From Micromonospora olivasterospora (GTDB lineage: Bacteria > Actinomycetota > Actinomycetes > Mycobacteriales > Micromonosporaceae), in assembly GCF_007830265.1 (NCBI RefSeq), contig NZ_VLKE01000001.1:1674001-1738000 (forward strand): 64,000 nucleotides of DNA. Direction: 5' to 3'. The notes beneath the pieces were generated by a model. It made no database searches and was not told the DNA's origin. It saw only the letters and a list, made by a program, of their open reading frames with translations. The position numbers were made by a program, and so were the translations under genes. Of the stretch, positions 8,575 to 16,579 are shown piece after piece (the stretch's first letter is position 1; every line of letters begins with the position of its first letter).

Positions 8575-8920
8575 TTAGCACCCTTCCAAGGATTTCCATC
8601 CGCTCCTCGTACCCGTCGGGGGAAGCGGCAGTGTGTAGCGTCAGCAGGTTCTCGGCCACCATGTCGGCGACCAGCACCCGGGCGACACCGAGCGGCATCC
8701 GGGCGTACGCGGCGATCTCCGCCAGCGACTGGGGCCGGCCCTCGCAGATCGTGGCGATACGGTGCTTGTCGTGGCCCGCGAACCGGGATTCGGCGACCGC
8801 GGTCGGGCTGGCGGTCAGCACCGCCTCCAGCGCGATGTCCTGCCGCGGCTCGGTACGGCCGCGGGTGACCGCATACGGACGTACCAGCGCACCCCGCGGG
8901 TCCTCTCGCCGTTGGTCCAT
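8513..8920 (-). CDS. cvnC: conservon DUF742 protein CvnC, 3' end replaced by IS sequence
   Basis: A DUF742 protein, the third conservon component, with a winged-helix-like core (TICEGRPQSLAEIAAYARMPLGVARVLVADM). The native sequence runs from the ATG at 8920 to 8575, ending MEILGRVL. After that the reading frame enters the insertion sequence and adds 20 foreign residues, giving 135 residues. The uninterrupted gene would have used 8575-8920 plus 7584-7603 (366 nt, 121 residues) and ended SGLRRL, a typical DUF742 tail. The core domain is intact, so partial function is possible. cvnB lies upstream with a 66-base gap. Confidence 0.9.
   Translation of the reverse strand: MDQRREDPRGALVRPYAVTRGRTEPRQDIALEAVLTASPTAVAESRFAGHDKHRIATICEGRPQSLAEIAAYARMPLGVARVLVADMVAENLLTLHTAASPDGYEERMEILGRVLRARANRSDALPQIRGGHGHP
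8555..8577. repeat. IS right end: terminal inverted repeat plus target duplication
   Basis: The inverted repeat 8555-8574 (tgacctatttgcgcgggctc) mirrors 7607-7626. TTA at 8575-8577 is the second target copy and lies within cvnC. Confidence 0.9.
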
Positions 8921-8986
8921 CCGCGATCACCTCCTCCCGGTCGGCGCCGTCCCTCGGCGCCGTCGATTTTCGTCCCTGCGGCCGCG

Positions 8987-9394
8987 CTACGCGCGGACCG
9001 CGTCGCGGGGCAGCGGCACCAGCGCGGCGCCCACCCGCTCGACCAGCAGCGCCATCTCGTAGCCGACCTGGCCGACGTCGCAGCTGCGCGCGGCGAGCAC
9101 GGCCATCGACGAGCCGTCGCTGATCGACATGAGGAACAGATACCCGCTGTCCATCTCGATGACTGTCTGGAGCACCCCACCGGCGCTGAACATCCGGGCC
9201 GCGCCCTCCGTGAGGCTCACCACGCCCGACGTGATCGCGGCGAGCTGGTCGGCCCGGTCCTGGGGCAGGTCCCGCGACGAGGCGAGCAGCAGCCCGTCCG
9301 CGGACACCGCCACCACGTGGGCGATACCCGCCACGCTGTCGGCGAAGTTGGTGAGCAGCCAACCCATGTCCTGCATGGCCGCTGGCCTGTTCAT
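8987..9394 (-). CDS. cvnB: conservon roadblock/LC7 domain protein CvnB
   Basis: A 135-residue roadblock/LC7 protein (MGWLLTNFADSVAGIAHVVAVSADGLLLASS, then LQTVIEMDSGYLFLMSISDGSSMAVLA). In conservons it is thought to bridge the sensor kinase and the GTPase, acting as a GTPase-regulating platform at the membrane. The ATG overlaps the cvnA stop (ATGA), so the two are coupled. Length and motifs are full-size for the family. Confidence 0.93.
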   Translation of the reverse strand: MNRPAAMQDMGWLLTNFADSVAGIAHVVAVSADGLLLASSRDLPQDRADQLAAITSGVVSLTEGAARMFSAGGVLQTVIEMDSGYLFLMSISDGSSMAVLAARSCDVGQVGYEMALLVERVGAALVPLPRDAVRA

Positions 9395-12300
9395 CGGTTC
9401 GTCTCCTTGGTCGAGGTGCTGTTGAGGTCCGCGCCGGCGGACCGTCCCCGCTGCACGCCGCGGTGGTAGGCCGACAGCAGGCCGCGTACTTCGTCCGGGC
9501 TGCGCCGGGTGCGCCCGCGACTGCTCTTGGCCTCGATCCCGCCGGGGACGAGCTGCGCCTGCGGCACCCGCTTCGGCAGGCCGGAGCGGGTGGTCCCGCC
9601 GGCGTCCGGCTCGGCCGCCCGGCTGGCGCGGGACCAGCCCTCGTCGGCCGCGGTCCGCCAGGCGTCCGGGTCGATCGCCGGGGCCGGCTCCGCGGGCGGG
9701 GCGTACGCGGGCGGCGGCGTCGGCGCGGCGGTCGTGGGAGCCGCGGCCGGCGGGGCGGTGGGCATGGGAGCCGCGGCCGGCGGGGCGGTGGGCATGGGAG
9801 CCGCGGCCGGCGGGGCGGTGGGCATGGGAGCCGCGGCCGGCGGGGCGGCGGCCGTGGGAGCCGCGGCCGGCGGGGCGGCGGCCATGGGAGCCGCGGCCGG
9901 CGGGGCGGTGGCCATGGGAGCCGCGGCCGGCGGGGCGGTGGCCATGGAGGTGGCGCCCGGGACACGGGTGGCCAGCGTGGGCCGGGGCGCCTCCGGGGCG
10001 ACCCGAGGCGCGGCCGGTGCCGGCTCGTCGTCGAAGCTGGGCCGCTGGAAGATCGCCGTGGCGTCGTTGCCGTGCGACCGGAACCAGACCGCCTCCATCT
10101 CGCGGAAGATCGGCGCCTCGGCCGGCCGGGCCGGCGGGGCCGGCGGGGCCACCGGCACCGCCGGGGCGCTCGGCACCGCCCCGGCGACCGGGCCGGCCGG
10201 CAGCACCGGCGCGGGGGCCGGGCCAGCCGGCAGCACCGGCGCGGGGGCCGGGGGCGCGATCGGCTTGATCGGATCGCCGCCCGGCACCCGCTTCGGCAGC
10301 GGGTCGATCGTCGGGTACGCCGTGGTCGGCCCCCCCGCCGACAGGCCGCCGCCGGCGAACGTCGACTGGGCCGGGGGCGGGGTGGGCGTCGGTGGCGCGA
10401 CGGGCGGGAGGGCCGGCGACGCCGGGGCCAGGCCGCCGAGCTGCACCGGCGACGCGTTGTCGCGGGCGTCCGCCTGGGTCTGCCAGCGGGCCGGCGTCGG
10501 GGCGGACGTCCGCCACTGGTCGGTCAGCGTGGCCGCCGACGTACGGCCGGCGCCGGCGTGCGGCTCGCCGAGCCCCATCGGGCTCAGCGGCGACTGTTCG
10601 ATGGGGGCCGGGTGCCGCGGCGGCGCGGTCAGGGCCTGCTCCCGTCCGCGCAGCGACGGCAGCACCACGGCCGAGTTGGGCAGCGTCACCTGCGCGACGG
10701 TGCCGCCCTCCACGTTGCGCCGCAGCTCCACCCGGATGCCGTGCCGGGACGCGAGGCGGCTCACCACGGCGAGACCCATCAGCCGGAACGCGGCCACGTC
10801 CACGGTCGACGGGGCGGACAGCCGGCGGTTCAGCGAGTCGAGCTGCTCGTCGGTCAGGCCGAGGCCCCGGTCCTCGACCTGGATCAGCACGTAGTCCCGG
10901 ATCCGCCGGCCGTCGGCGACGACGACCGTGTTCGGCGGGGAGAAGCGGGTGGCGTTGTCGAGCAGCTCGGCGACCAGCCGGACGACGTCGTTGACCGCGT
11001 GCGCGGCGACGGAGATGTCGGTGTCGACGGTGCCGAACTCGATGCGGTTGTACTGCTCGACCTCGGACTGGGACGCTCGCAGCACGTCGATGACCAGCGC
11101 GTCCTCCCGGCGTGGCACGCCGGAGTCGGCGCCGGCGAGGACCAGCAGGTTCTCGTCGTTGCGACGCATCCGGGTGGCCAGGTGGTCCAGCTCGAAGAGC
11201 TTGGCCAGCCGCTTCGGGTCCTCCTCGTCGCGCTCGATCGCGTCCAGCTCGCCGATCATCCGGTCGACCAGGGTCTGACTGCGCCGGGCCAGGTTGAGGA
11301 ACATCGCCGAGACGCTGGTCCGCAGGGCGGCCTGCTCGGCCGCGATCCGGACCGCCTCGCGGTGGACGACGTTGAAGGCCGAGGCGACCTGGCCCACCTC
11401 GTCCCGGTTGGTGAGTTGGATCGGGTCCCGGACCTCCCGGACGATCTCCTCCACGCCGCCGTCGCCGACGCTGCCGACGTTCTGCAGCCGCTGCACGGCC
11501 TCCGGCAGGTCGCGGTCCGCCACCTGCAGGGCGCCCTCGCGCAGGCGGCGCAGCGAGTGGTTGAGCGAGCGGGCCAGCACCACGGCCAGCGTGACGGCGA
11601 TGACCAGGGTGAGCAGCACCAGCAGCGACTCGATGATGGCCTGCCGGATGACGGCGGAGCGGGCGTCCTCGGTCTCGGCGAGCAGTTTGTCCTGGAGGCG
11701 GATCTCCGCCCACCGCATCAGGTCGTTGACCGCGCCCATCGCCGACGAGGCGTCGGCGGCGGTGACCAGCGGGTCCTGGCCGACGGACCGGGTCACGTCG
11801 GCGGCCACCCGGTCCGCGAGCACCACCGCGTCGCCGGAGACCGTGCCGTCGACCAGGGCCCGCTGGGCCGGGTCGGCCACCAGCGAGAACGAGACCAGGG
11901 CCTCCTGCTGGCTGGTCAGGGTGGCGACGAACGAGGAGAACTGCTCCTCGTCGATGCGGCCGGCCGAGAGCGCGGTGAAGGCGACCGACTCCTCCTCGGC
12001 GACCGCCGCCTTCGCGTGCGCGAACGCGGCCACCGCCCGGCGCTTGTCCGCCAGACCCTCCTGGCCGGGTAGCTGGGCCAGGGTGTCGCCGTAGGAGACC
12101 AGGTCGGTCAGGATGACGCCGTAGCGCAGCGCCGCCTCGGCGACCGGCATCTGCTGCCGGTCCAGCACCTCCTGCCGGGTGCTGTTCAGGGTCCGCAGGT
12201 GGTCGTCGATGGCCTCCAGCCGGTTACGCACCGCGGCCGGGACCTCGCCGATCTGGGCGCGCTCGGCGTTGTACGTCTCGATCCGGGCGTCCGTGCTGCG

Positions 12301-12627
12301 CACCCGCAGGTTGAACGCGTCGGGCTTCTCCCCCGGCCGGGCCAGGTAGTTGGCGGCCGCCATCCGCTCCTTGTGCAGTTCCTGCGTGAGCGCGGAGACG
12401 TCGGCCGACAGCGTGGTGAGCGCGCGGAGTTGGGTCGCCTCGACGGCGCCCTGGCCGGTCGAGATCAGCCGGATGGTGGCCAGCGCGATGACCGCGGCGA
12501 CCGGGACGACCAGGATCAGCGCCAGCTTGGAACGGATGCGGGCGTCCCGGAGACGGGGCAGCCGGCGGCCCCGGCTCCGCCGTTCGGACTCGCCGCTCCT
12601 GGGCACGGTGGTGGGTCCGGTGCTCAC
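9391..12627 (-). CDS. cvnA: conservon sensor histidine kinase-like protein CvnA with NIT (nitrate/nitrite-sensing) domain
   Basis: A 1078-residue membrane sensor. Transmembrane segment 1 is at about residues 35-55. The extracytoplasmic helical region to about 310 resembles the NIT nitrate/nitrite-sensing domain (ELHKERMAAANYLARPGE). Segment 2 is at about 333-355, followed by a HAMP linker and a kinase-like region (FELDHLATRMRRNDENLLVLAG near 480). The GHKL ATPase boxes follow (ELLDNATRFSPP near 555; EDRGLGLT near 587). Residues from about 660 to the end are a Pro/Ala-rich tail with a tandem decapeptide repeat. The GTG start at 12627 has a GGAGG site 9 bases upstream; a longer frame exists but lacks one. 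NIT assignment rests on helical layout and family knowledge, and direct phosphotransfer is unproven for these proteins. Confidence 0.9.
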   Translation of the reverse strand: MSTGPTTVPRSGESERRSRGRRLPRLRDARIRSKLALILVVPVAAVIALATIRLISTGQGAVEATQLRALTTLSADVSALTQELHKERMAAANYLARPGEKPDAFNLRVRSTDARIETYNAERAQIGEVPAAVRNRLEAIDDHLRTLNSTRQEVLDRQQMPVAEAALRYGVILTDLVSYGDTLAQLPGQEGLADKRRAVAAFAHAKAAVAEEESVAFTALSAGRIDEEQFSSFVATLTSQQEALVSFSLVADPAQRALVDGTVSGDAVVLADRVAADVTRSVGQDPLVTAADASSAMGAVNDLMRWAEIRLQDKLLAETEDARSAVIRQAIIESLLVLLTLVIAVTLAVVLARSLNHSLRRLREGALQVADRDLPEAVQRLQNVGSVGDGGVEEIVREVRDPIQLTNRDEVGQVASAFNVVHREAVRIAAEQAALRTSVSAMFLNLARRSQTLVDRMIGELDAIERDEEDPKRLAKLFELDHLATRMRRNDENLLVLAGADSGVPRREDALVIDVLRASQSEVEQYNRIEFGTVDTDISVAAHAVNDVVRLVAELLDNATRFSPPNTVVVADGRRIRDYVLIQVEDRGLGLTDEQLDSLNRRLSAPSTVDVAAFRLMGLAVVSRLASRHGIRVELRRNVEGGTVAQVTLPNSAVVLPSLRGREQALTAPPRHPAPIEQSPLSPMGLGEPHAGAGRTSAATLTDQWRTSAPTPARWQTQADARDNASPVQLGGLAPASPALPPVAPPTPTPPPAQSTFAGGGLSAGGPTTAYPTIDPLPKRVPGGDPIKPIAPPAPAPVLPAGPAPAPVLPAGPVAGAVPSAPAVPVAPPAPPARPAEAPIFREMEAVWFRSHGNDATAIFQRPSFDDEPAPAAPRVAPEAPRPTLATRVPGATSMATAPPAAAPMATAPPAAAPMAAAPPAAAPTAAAPPAAAPMPTAPPAAAPMPTAPPAAAPMPTAPPAAAPTTAAPTPPPAYAPPAEPAPAIDPDAWRTAADEGWSRASRAAEPDAGGTTRSGLPKRVPQAQLVPGGIEAKSSRGRTRRSPDEVRGLLSAYHRGVQRGRSAGADLNSTSTKETNR
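9736..9945 (-). repeat. 30-bp tandem repeat, seven units, inside cvnA
   Basis: Seven near-identical 30-bp units start at 9736, 9766, 9796, 9826, 9856, 9886 and 9916, with a diverged partial unit after them. Each encodes an APPAAAP core followed by three variable residues in the disordered tail of CvnA. Variation is confined mainly to the variable codons. Confidence 0.92.
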
Positions 12628-13078
12628 GACATCGCCTCCGTCGTTCTTTCCACGCCTGAACCGCCGACCCGTGCCCGGCGCTCCGGAAGGCACCGCGCGC
12701 GGCACGGCCGCGATTTCACCAGAGAGGATCGTGTTTGGGAAGTCGCAGTGAGGCGGGAAACGGTCGGGCGCCACTCATCCCGTGATCCGGTCACCTTTTA
12801 CCTTCATTTCCCCAAGCCCCTGAGCAGGGCATGTAACTCCAGAGTGGTCGCTTGATAATGCAGAGTAAGCGTTTGTAAACGTCGGGCAACCCCAACATGT
12901 GGGACGCTCGTCCCGAAAAAGCCGCAGGGGTCCGCGCTTGACCGCGGGGCCCGGCATTGGCAAGGTTTTGCAGGCTTCGCGCACACCGTACGGCAACCAA
13001 TCTCGTTTCTCCACTGAGGACGAAACGGAACAAGCGGCGGTGACGGGGCATCGCCCGCGCCGCACCTGGAGGACTGAG
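12628..13078. other. divergent intergenic region between cvnA and the 13079 lipoprotein gene
   Basis: A 451-base region that must hold promoters for both directions. It is less GC-rich around 12785-12880. Apart from the promoter-like boxes at 12852-12879 and a GGAGG site at 13068-13072 serving the TTG start, no gene or strong hairpin was seen. Confidence 0.5.
12852..12879 (-). promoter_or_regulatory. candidate promoter for cvnA
   Basis: On the minus strand, TTTACA (12874-12879) and TATCAA (12852-12857) are separated by 16 bases. They match -35/-10 consensus at 5/6 and 4/6 positions. Transcription would start about 215 bases ahead of the cvnA start. Confidence 0.35.
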
Positions 13079-14260
13079 TTGAGCCCCATCCGCTCCGTGA
13101 CCATCGCGGCGCTCGCATCGGCCCTCGTGGCCACCACGCTCACCGGCTGCCAGCTCGGCGCGGAGGAGCAGGACACGAGCCCGATCGTGATCGCCGCCGA
13201 CCTGGAACTGTCCGGCCCCGCGGCCGCGGTCGGGAAGGCGTTCCAGCGCGCGCTGGAACTGAAGCGCGACCAACTGAACGCCTCCGGCGCCCTGGGCGGC
13301 CGGACGATCGAGCTGAAGGTGAAGGACAACCGCTCGGACGCGAGCGAGTCGCTGCGCAACATCGGAGATTTCAGCAGCGATTCGCGGGTAAGCGCGATCA
13401 TCATGGGCGGCTGCAACGAATGCGCGGTTGGCGCCGTTCGTACGGTGAACGAGAAGAAAATCCCGACCATCGCGCTCGCCGCGTCCAGCGCGGTCGCCAA
13501 TCCCGTCGCCGAACGCCGGTACGTCTTCAAACTCGCCCCGAACGCGGCCGACAGCGCCGCCGCCCTCACCTCCGAGCTGCGCCGCCGCGGCGTCCGCAAG
13601 GCCGCCCTACTGCGCAGCGACGACAGCTACGGCGAAGAGGGGCTCACCGCGCTGCGCCGCGAGTTCGACAAGGTCGACATCAAGCTGGTTGCCGACGAGG
13701 CGGTCCGGACCACCGTCACCGACGTCAACGAGCCGGTCGCCACGGTGACCGGGGAGAAGCCGCAGGCGCTGGTCATCTGGACGCCGCCCGAGCAGGCGAT
13801 GCTGGCCGCGACCGCCGCGCAGGCGGCGAGCTTCAAGGGCTCGCTCTTCTTCGACGCGGCGGCCGCCGGGGACCTGTTCCTCGGCGCCTCGGCCAAGTCC
13901 ACCGAGAAGGCCACGCTGGTCTTCACCCAGACCATGGTGATCGACGACGTCATCGCCACCACCCCGGCCAAGGCGGCCCGCCGCCAGTGGTTCCAGGACT
14001 ACACGGCCAGGTTCGGCGGCTACAACGGCTCCTCGTCGTTCGCGGCGGACGCGGTGCAGCTCATCGCCGACGCCGAGCTGCGGGCCGGCGGCCCGGCCGG
14101 CAAGGTGAACCGGGACGGCCTGCGCGACGTGCTCGAGACGTCCCAGCTGGACGGCCTGTCCGGCCCGATCCGGATGACGCCGGACAACCACTCGGGCCTG
14201 ATGCCCCAGGCCCTGACCACCCTGGTCGCCCGGGGCGGCCGGTGGCGCCTCGCCGGCTGA
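13079..14260 (+). CDS. ABC-type solute-binding lipoprotein (branched-chain amino-acid/amide-binding, Peripla_BP_6 type)
   Basis: A 393-residue secreted lipoprotein. The signal peptide ends in a lipobox (LTGC, Cys about residue 22), followed by a type I periplasmic-binding fold (IVIAADLELSGPAAAVGKAFQRAL; YVFKLAPNAADSAAALTSELRRRGVRKAALL; SSSFAADAVQLIADA). Two cysteines in GGCNECAVG are close enough to form a disulfide. No permease or ATPase gene accompanies it, so it may act as a sensor component rather than a transporter part. It is divergent from cvnA. The TTG start is chosen because GGAGG lies 6 bases upstream and the encoded N-terminus is a proper lipoprotein signal. Confidence 0.85.
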   Translation: MSPIRSVTIAALASALVATTLTGCQLGAEEQDTSPIVIAADLELSGPAAAVGKAFQRALELKRDQLNASGALGGRTIELKVKDNRSDASESLRNIGDFSSDSRVSAIIMGGCNECAVGAVRTVNEKKIPTIALAASSAVANPVAERRYVFKLAPNAADSAAALTSELRRRGVRKAALLRSDDSYGEEGLTALRREFDKVDIKLVADEAVRTTVTDVNEPVATVTGEKPQALVIWTPPEQAMLAATAAQAASFKGSLFFDAAAAGDLFLGASAKSTEKATLVFTQTMVIDDVIATTPAKAARRQWFQDYTARFGGYNGSSSFAADAVQLIADAELRAGGPAGKVNRDGLRDVLETSQLDGLSGPIRMTPDNHSGLMPQALTTLVARGGRWRLAG

Positions 14261-14326
14261 TCCCACGCGCGAGCGGAGAGAGTGTCCGTGCCGGGTCCGG
14301 CCGGGCACTCTCCCCGCTCGCGGGGC

Positions 14327-15181
14327 TCAGCGGGTGGAGGTCGTCTCCCGCACCCACGGCAGGGCCAGCCACTCGGCGAGCACCAGTGCCGAGTAGAGCA
14401 GGATGCTCACCAGCGCCACCAGCATGATGGCCGCCCAGGCGGTCGCGGTGTCGCCGATGCCCGCGTACTGGGTGACCACGTACCCGAGGCCACTCTCGCC
14501 GGCCTGGAACTCGCCGATCACGGCGCCGATCGCGGCCAGCGGCATGGCCACCTTCAGGCCGACGAAGATCTGCGGCAACGCGGCGGGGAGCCGCACCTTG
14601 CGGAACGCCTGCCACCAGGACGCGTTCAGCGAGCGGGCCAGCTCCGCGAGGTCCGCCGGGGTGGTGGTCAGGCCGGTCGCGGTGGACAGCACGATCGGGA
14701 AGAAGCAGAGCAGGAAGACCATGGTCAGGATCGGCCTCTGACCCCAGCCGAGCGCCACCACCAGCAGCGGCCCGAGGGTGATCTTCGGTACCGCGTTGAC
14801 CGCGACGAGCAGCGGGGTGAACATCCGCTCGACCGTCCGCGAGGCGGCGAGCGAGAGCCCGATCAGGACCCCGGCCACGGACGACAGCGCGAAGCCGAGC
14901 AGGATCTCCCACAGGGTGTCGCCGGTGTGCGCGAGCATCTTGTCCGGCTTGTCGGTGAACGCCGTCAGCACCGAGCCGGGGGTGGGCAGGGCGGCGGTGT
15001 GGACCAGTTCCAGCCGGGCGGTGAGCCACCACACCGCGAACGCGACCAGCAGGCCGGTCGCGGGCAGCAGCGCCCTGCTCGCGCCGGCCCGCAGCCCGGC
15101 ACCGAGGCCGGGGCCTCCGGCCGACGCGGGAACGGCGGGCCGGGACGCCACCGCGGGCTCCGGTGACCGCAGGTCGGTCAT
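14327..15181 (-). CDS. ABC transporter permease, NitT/TauT (SsuC/TauC-like) family
   Basis: A 284-residue inner-membrane permease with about six transmembrane segments and the cytoplasmic EAA-like loop (ELARSLNASWWQAFRKVRLPAALPQI) that contacts the ATPase. Family members import nitrate, taurine, alkanesulfonates or pyrimidine precursors; the substrate here is not evident. The ATG at 15181 follows a GAGGAG site. It lies downstream of its binding-protein gene, separated by a strong hairpin. A possible link to nitrogen uptake rests only on the proximity of nirBD. Confidence 0.9.
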   Translation of the reverse strand: MTDLRSPEPAVASRPAVPASAGGPGLGAGLRAGASRALLPATGLLVAFAVWWLTARLELVHTAALPTPGSVLTAFTDKPDKMLAHTGDTLWEILLGFALSSVAGVLIGLSLAASRTVERMFTPLLVAVNAVPKITLGPLLVVALGWGQRPILTMVFLLCFFPIVLSTATGLTTTPADLAELARSLNASWWQAFRKVRLPAALPQIFVGLKVAMPLAAIGAVIGEFQAGESGLGYVVTQYAGIGDTATAWAAIMLVALVSILLYSALVLAEWLALPWVRETTSTR

Positions 15182-15221
15182 CTTCTCCTCCTCTGTGTCC
15201 GGCGGTGGCCGGGACGGAACG

Positions 15222-15260
15222 GGGGGTGCGCCCCGCCGGAGGCCGGCGGGGCGCACCCCC
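15222..15260. promoter_or_regulatory. strong hairpin between binding-protein and permease genes
   Basis: 16-bp perfect arms (15222-15237 and 15245-15260), extendable to 18 bp with a three-base loop. It lies in the 99-base gap of the minus-strand operon. It probably partially terminates or stabilises transcript ends, so that the binding protein is made in excess of the permease. Confidence 0.75.
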
Positions 15261-15280
15261 TTTCTGCTCGGTCGAACAGG

Positions 15281-16309
15281 TCAGGCCTTCGGCACGAGGT
15301 TGAAGTCGATGACCTGGTCAGGGGTGATGTTCTGCTTGAGCGAGCCCGCGCCCTGCAGGATCGCGATGGCCTTGGCGACCCGGCCGCCGTCCAGGGTGCC
15401 GATCGCGGTGCCGGAGTTGCTCGACCGGACGTACCCGGCCATCAGCTGCAGCTCGGCGGCGGCCGCCGCCGGGACGGTGGCGTCGACGTTCTTCTTCAGG
15501 ATGTCGGCCGCCTCCTGGGGGTTGGCCAGGGCGTATTCCAGGCCCCTGAGCAGCGCGGCGGTGAACTTCTTGACCATCTCGGGCTTTTCCTTGGCCGTCT
15601 TCGACGAGGTGATCAGCGCGTTGCCGTAGAGGTCCTGCATCACGTTGCTGTACGGCAGGACGACCGGCGTCTTCTTGGTCACCGCGGCCACCGTGGGCTG
15701 GCCGACGACGAACTGGCCGATGCCGTCGACCTGGCCGGAGGCCAGCGTGCCCATCAGGGTCTGCGCCTCGCCGTTGACCCAGGTCACCTTGGTGGCGTCC
15801 ACACCGGCCAGTCGGGCGTACGTCGGGAACAGGTTGCGGACCACGGAGCCGGGGGTGTCGGCGAGCTTCTTGCCCTCCAGGTCCTTCGGAGCGGCGATGC
15901 CCTTGCCCTCGACGCTCACGATGGCAGCCATGGTGCGCTGCTGGATCGCGGCGACCGCGACGAAGTCCTTGGCCTGGCCGTTGCCGACCTGGAGCAGGCC
16001 GCCGGTGAGGTCGATGACGCCGAAGTTGGCCTGGCCGCCGACGACGGTCTGGATCACGCCGCCCGTGCCCTGTCCGGGCTTGATGTCCACGTCGAAGCCG
16101 GCCTCCTTGAAGAAGCCCTTCTCCTTGGCCACCCAGGCGTACGAGTCACGGCCGAAGTTGCCGAACGAGGTGAGGTAGGTCACCTTATCCAGCGCCGTGC
16201 CGCCACCGCCCTTGGCCTCCGAGGAGTCCGAGCCGCCGCTGCAAGCGGACACCAGGGTGAGGGCGGCGGCGAGGGCGGCGGTGGCGACCGAGCGGGTCAG
16301 CCTTCTCAT
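15281..16309 (-). CDS. ABC transporter substrate-binding lipoprotein, NMT1/THI5-like (NitT/TauT family)
   Basis: A 342-residue lipoprotein. The signal is MRRLTRSVATAALAAALTLVSAC with the lipobox Cys at about residue 23, followed by a short Gly/Ser linker and an NMT1-like binding fold (GFFKEAGFDVDIKPGQGTGGVIQTVVGGQANFGV). The family binds thiamine precursors, sulfonates, taurine, nitrate or similar small ligands; this one's ligand is unknown. The ATG at 16309 is used because it begins the signal peptide, although the frame stays open upstream. It is the first gene of a minus-strand pair with the permease and is divergent from the ATPase gene. Confidence 0.9.
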   Translation of the reverse strand: MRRLTRSVATAALAAALTLVSACSGGSDSSEAKGGGGTALDKVTYLTSFGNFGRDSYAWVAKEKGFFKEAGFDVDIKPGQGTGGVIQTVVGGQANFGVIDLTGGLLQVGNGQAKDFVAVAAIQQRTMAAIVSVEGKGIAAPKDLEGKKLADTPGSVVRNLFPTYARLAGVDATKVTWVNGEAQTLMGTLASGQVDGIGQFVVGQPTVAAVTKKTPVVLPYSNVMQDLYGNALITSSKTAKEKPEMVKKFTAALLRGLEYALANPQEAADILKKNVDATVPAAAAAELQLMAGYVRSSNSGTAIGTLDGGRVAKAIAILQGAGSLKQNITPDQVIDFNLVPKA

Positions 16310-16485
16310 CTGTGCACCATGTCCTTTCCGGCCAGGGGCGACAAGCCGCCTGGACGGGTCGTCGAGAGCAGCGGCGTCGACAGAGGGGGGGCCGGCGCCG
16401 CCGTCGGAGGGGACTCTTAGCGGGCACAGCGTACGAGAAGGACCAGCCGGTGTAGCTAGATGTATCGGTTGCGGAACGGATACGA

Positions 16486-16521
16486 AGTGTTCTCCAGCCC
16501 GCACTGTGGTGCTAGAACACT
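16486..16521. promoter_or_regulatory. inverted repeat in the divergent ABC-transporter promoter region
   Basis: AGTGTTCT (16486-16493) and AGAACACT (16514-16521) are perfect 8-base inverted arms 20 bases apart. They lie in the 270-base gap between the binding-protein and ATPase genes. Spacing and position suit a repressor or activator operator serving both directions; no particular regulator can be named. Confidence 0.4.
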
Positions 16522-16579
16522 CTCCGGCTACCCTTCCGGGGATCCGAACCTGACCACCTACTCAGGGAGGCCGCCGGCG

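Noticed and set aside
9736..9945. Regular 30-bp repeats as a possible CRISPR array
   Set aside because: Units abut with no spacers, and they encode an in-frame decapeptide in cvnA.
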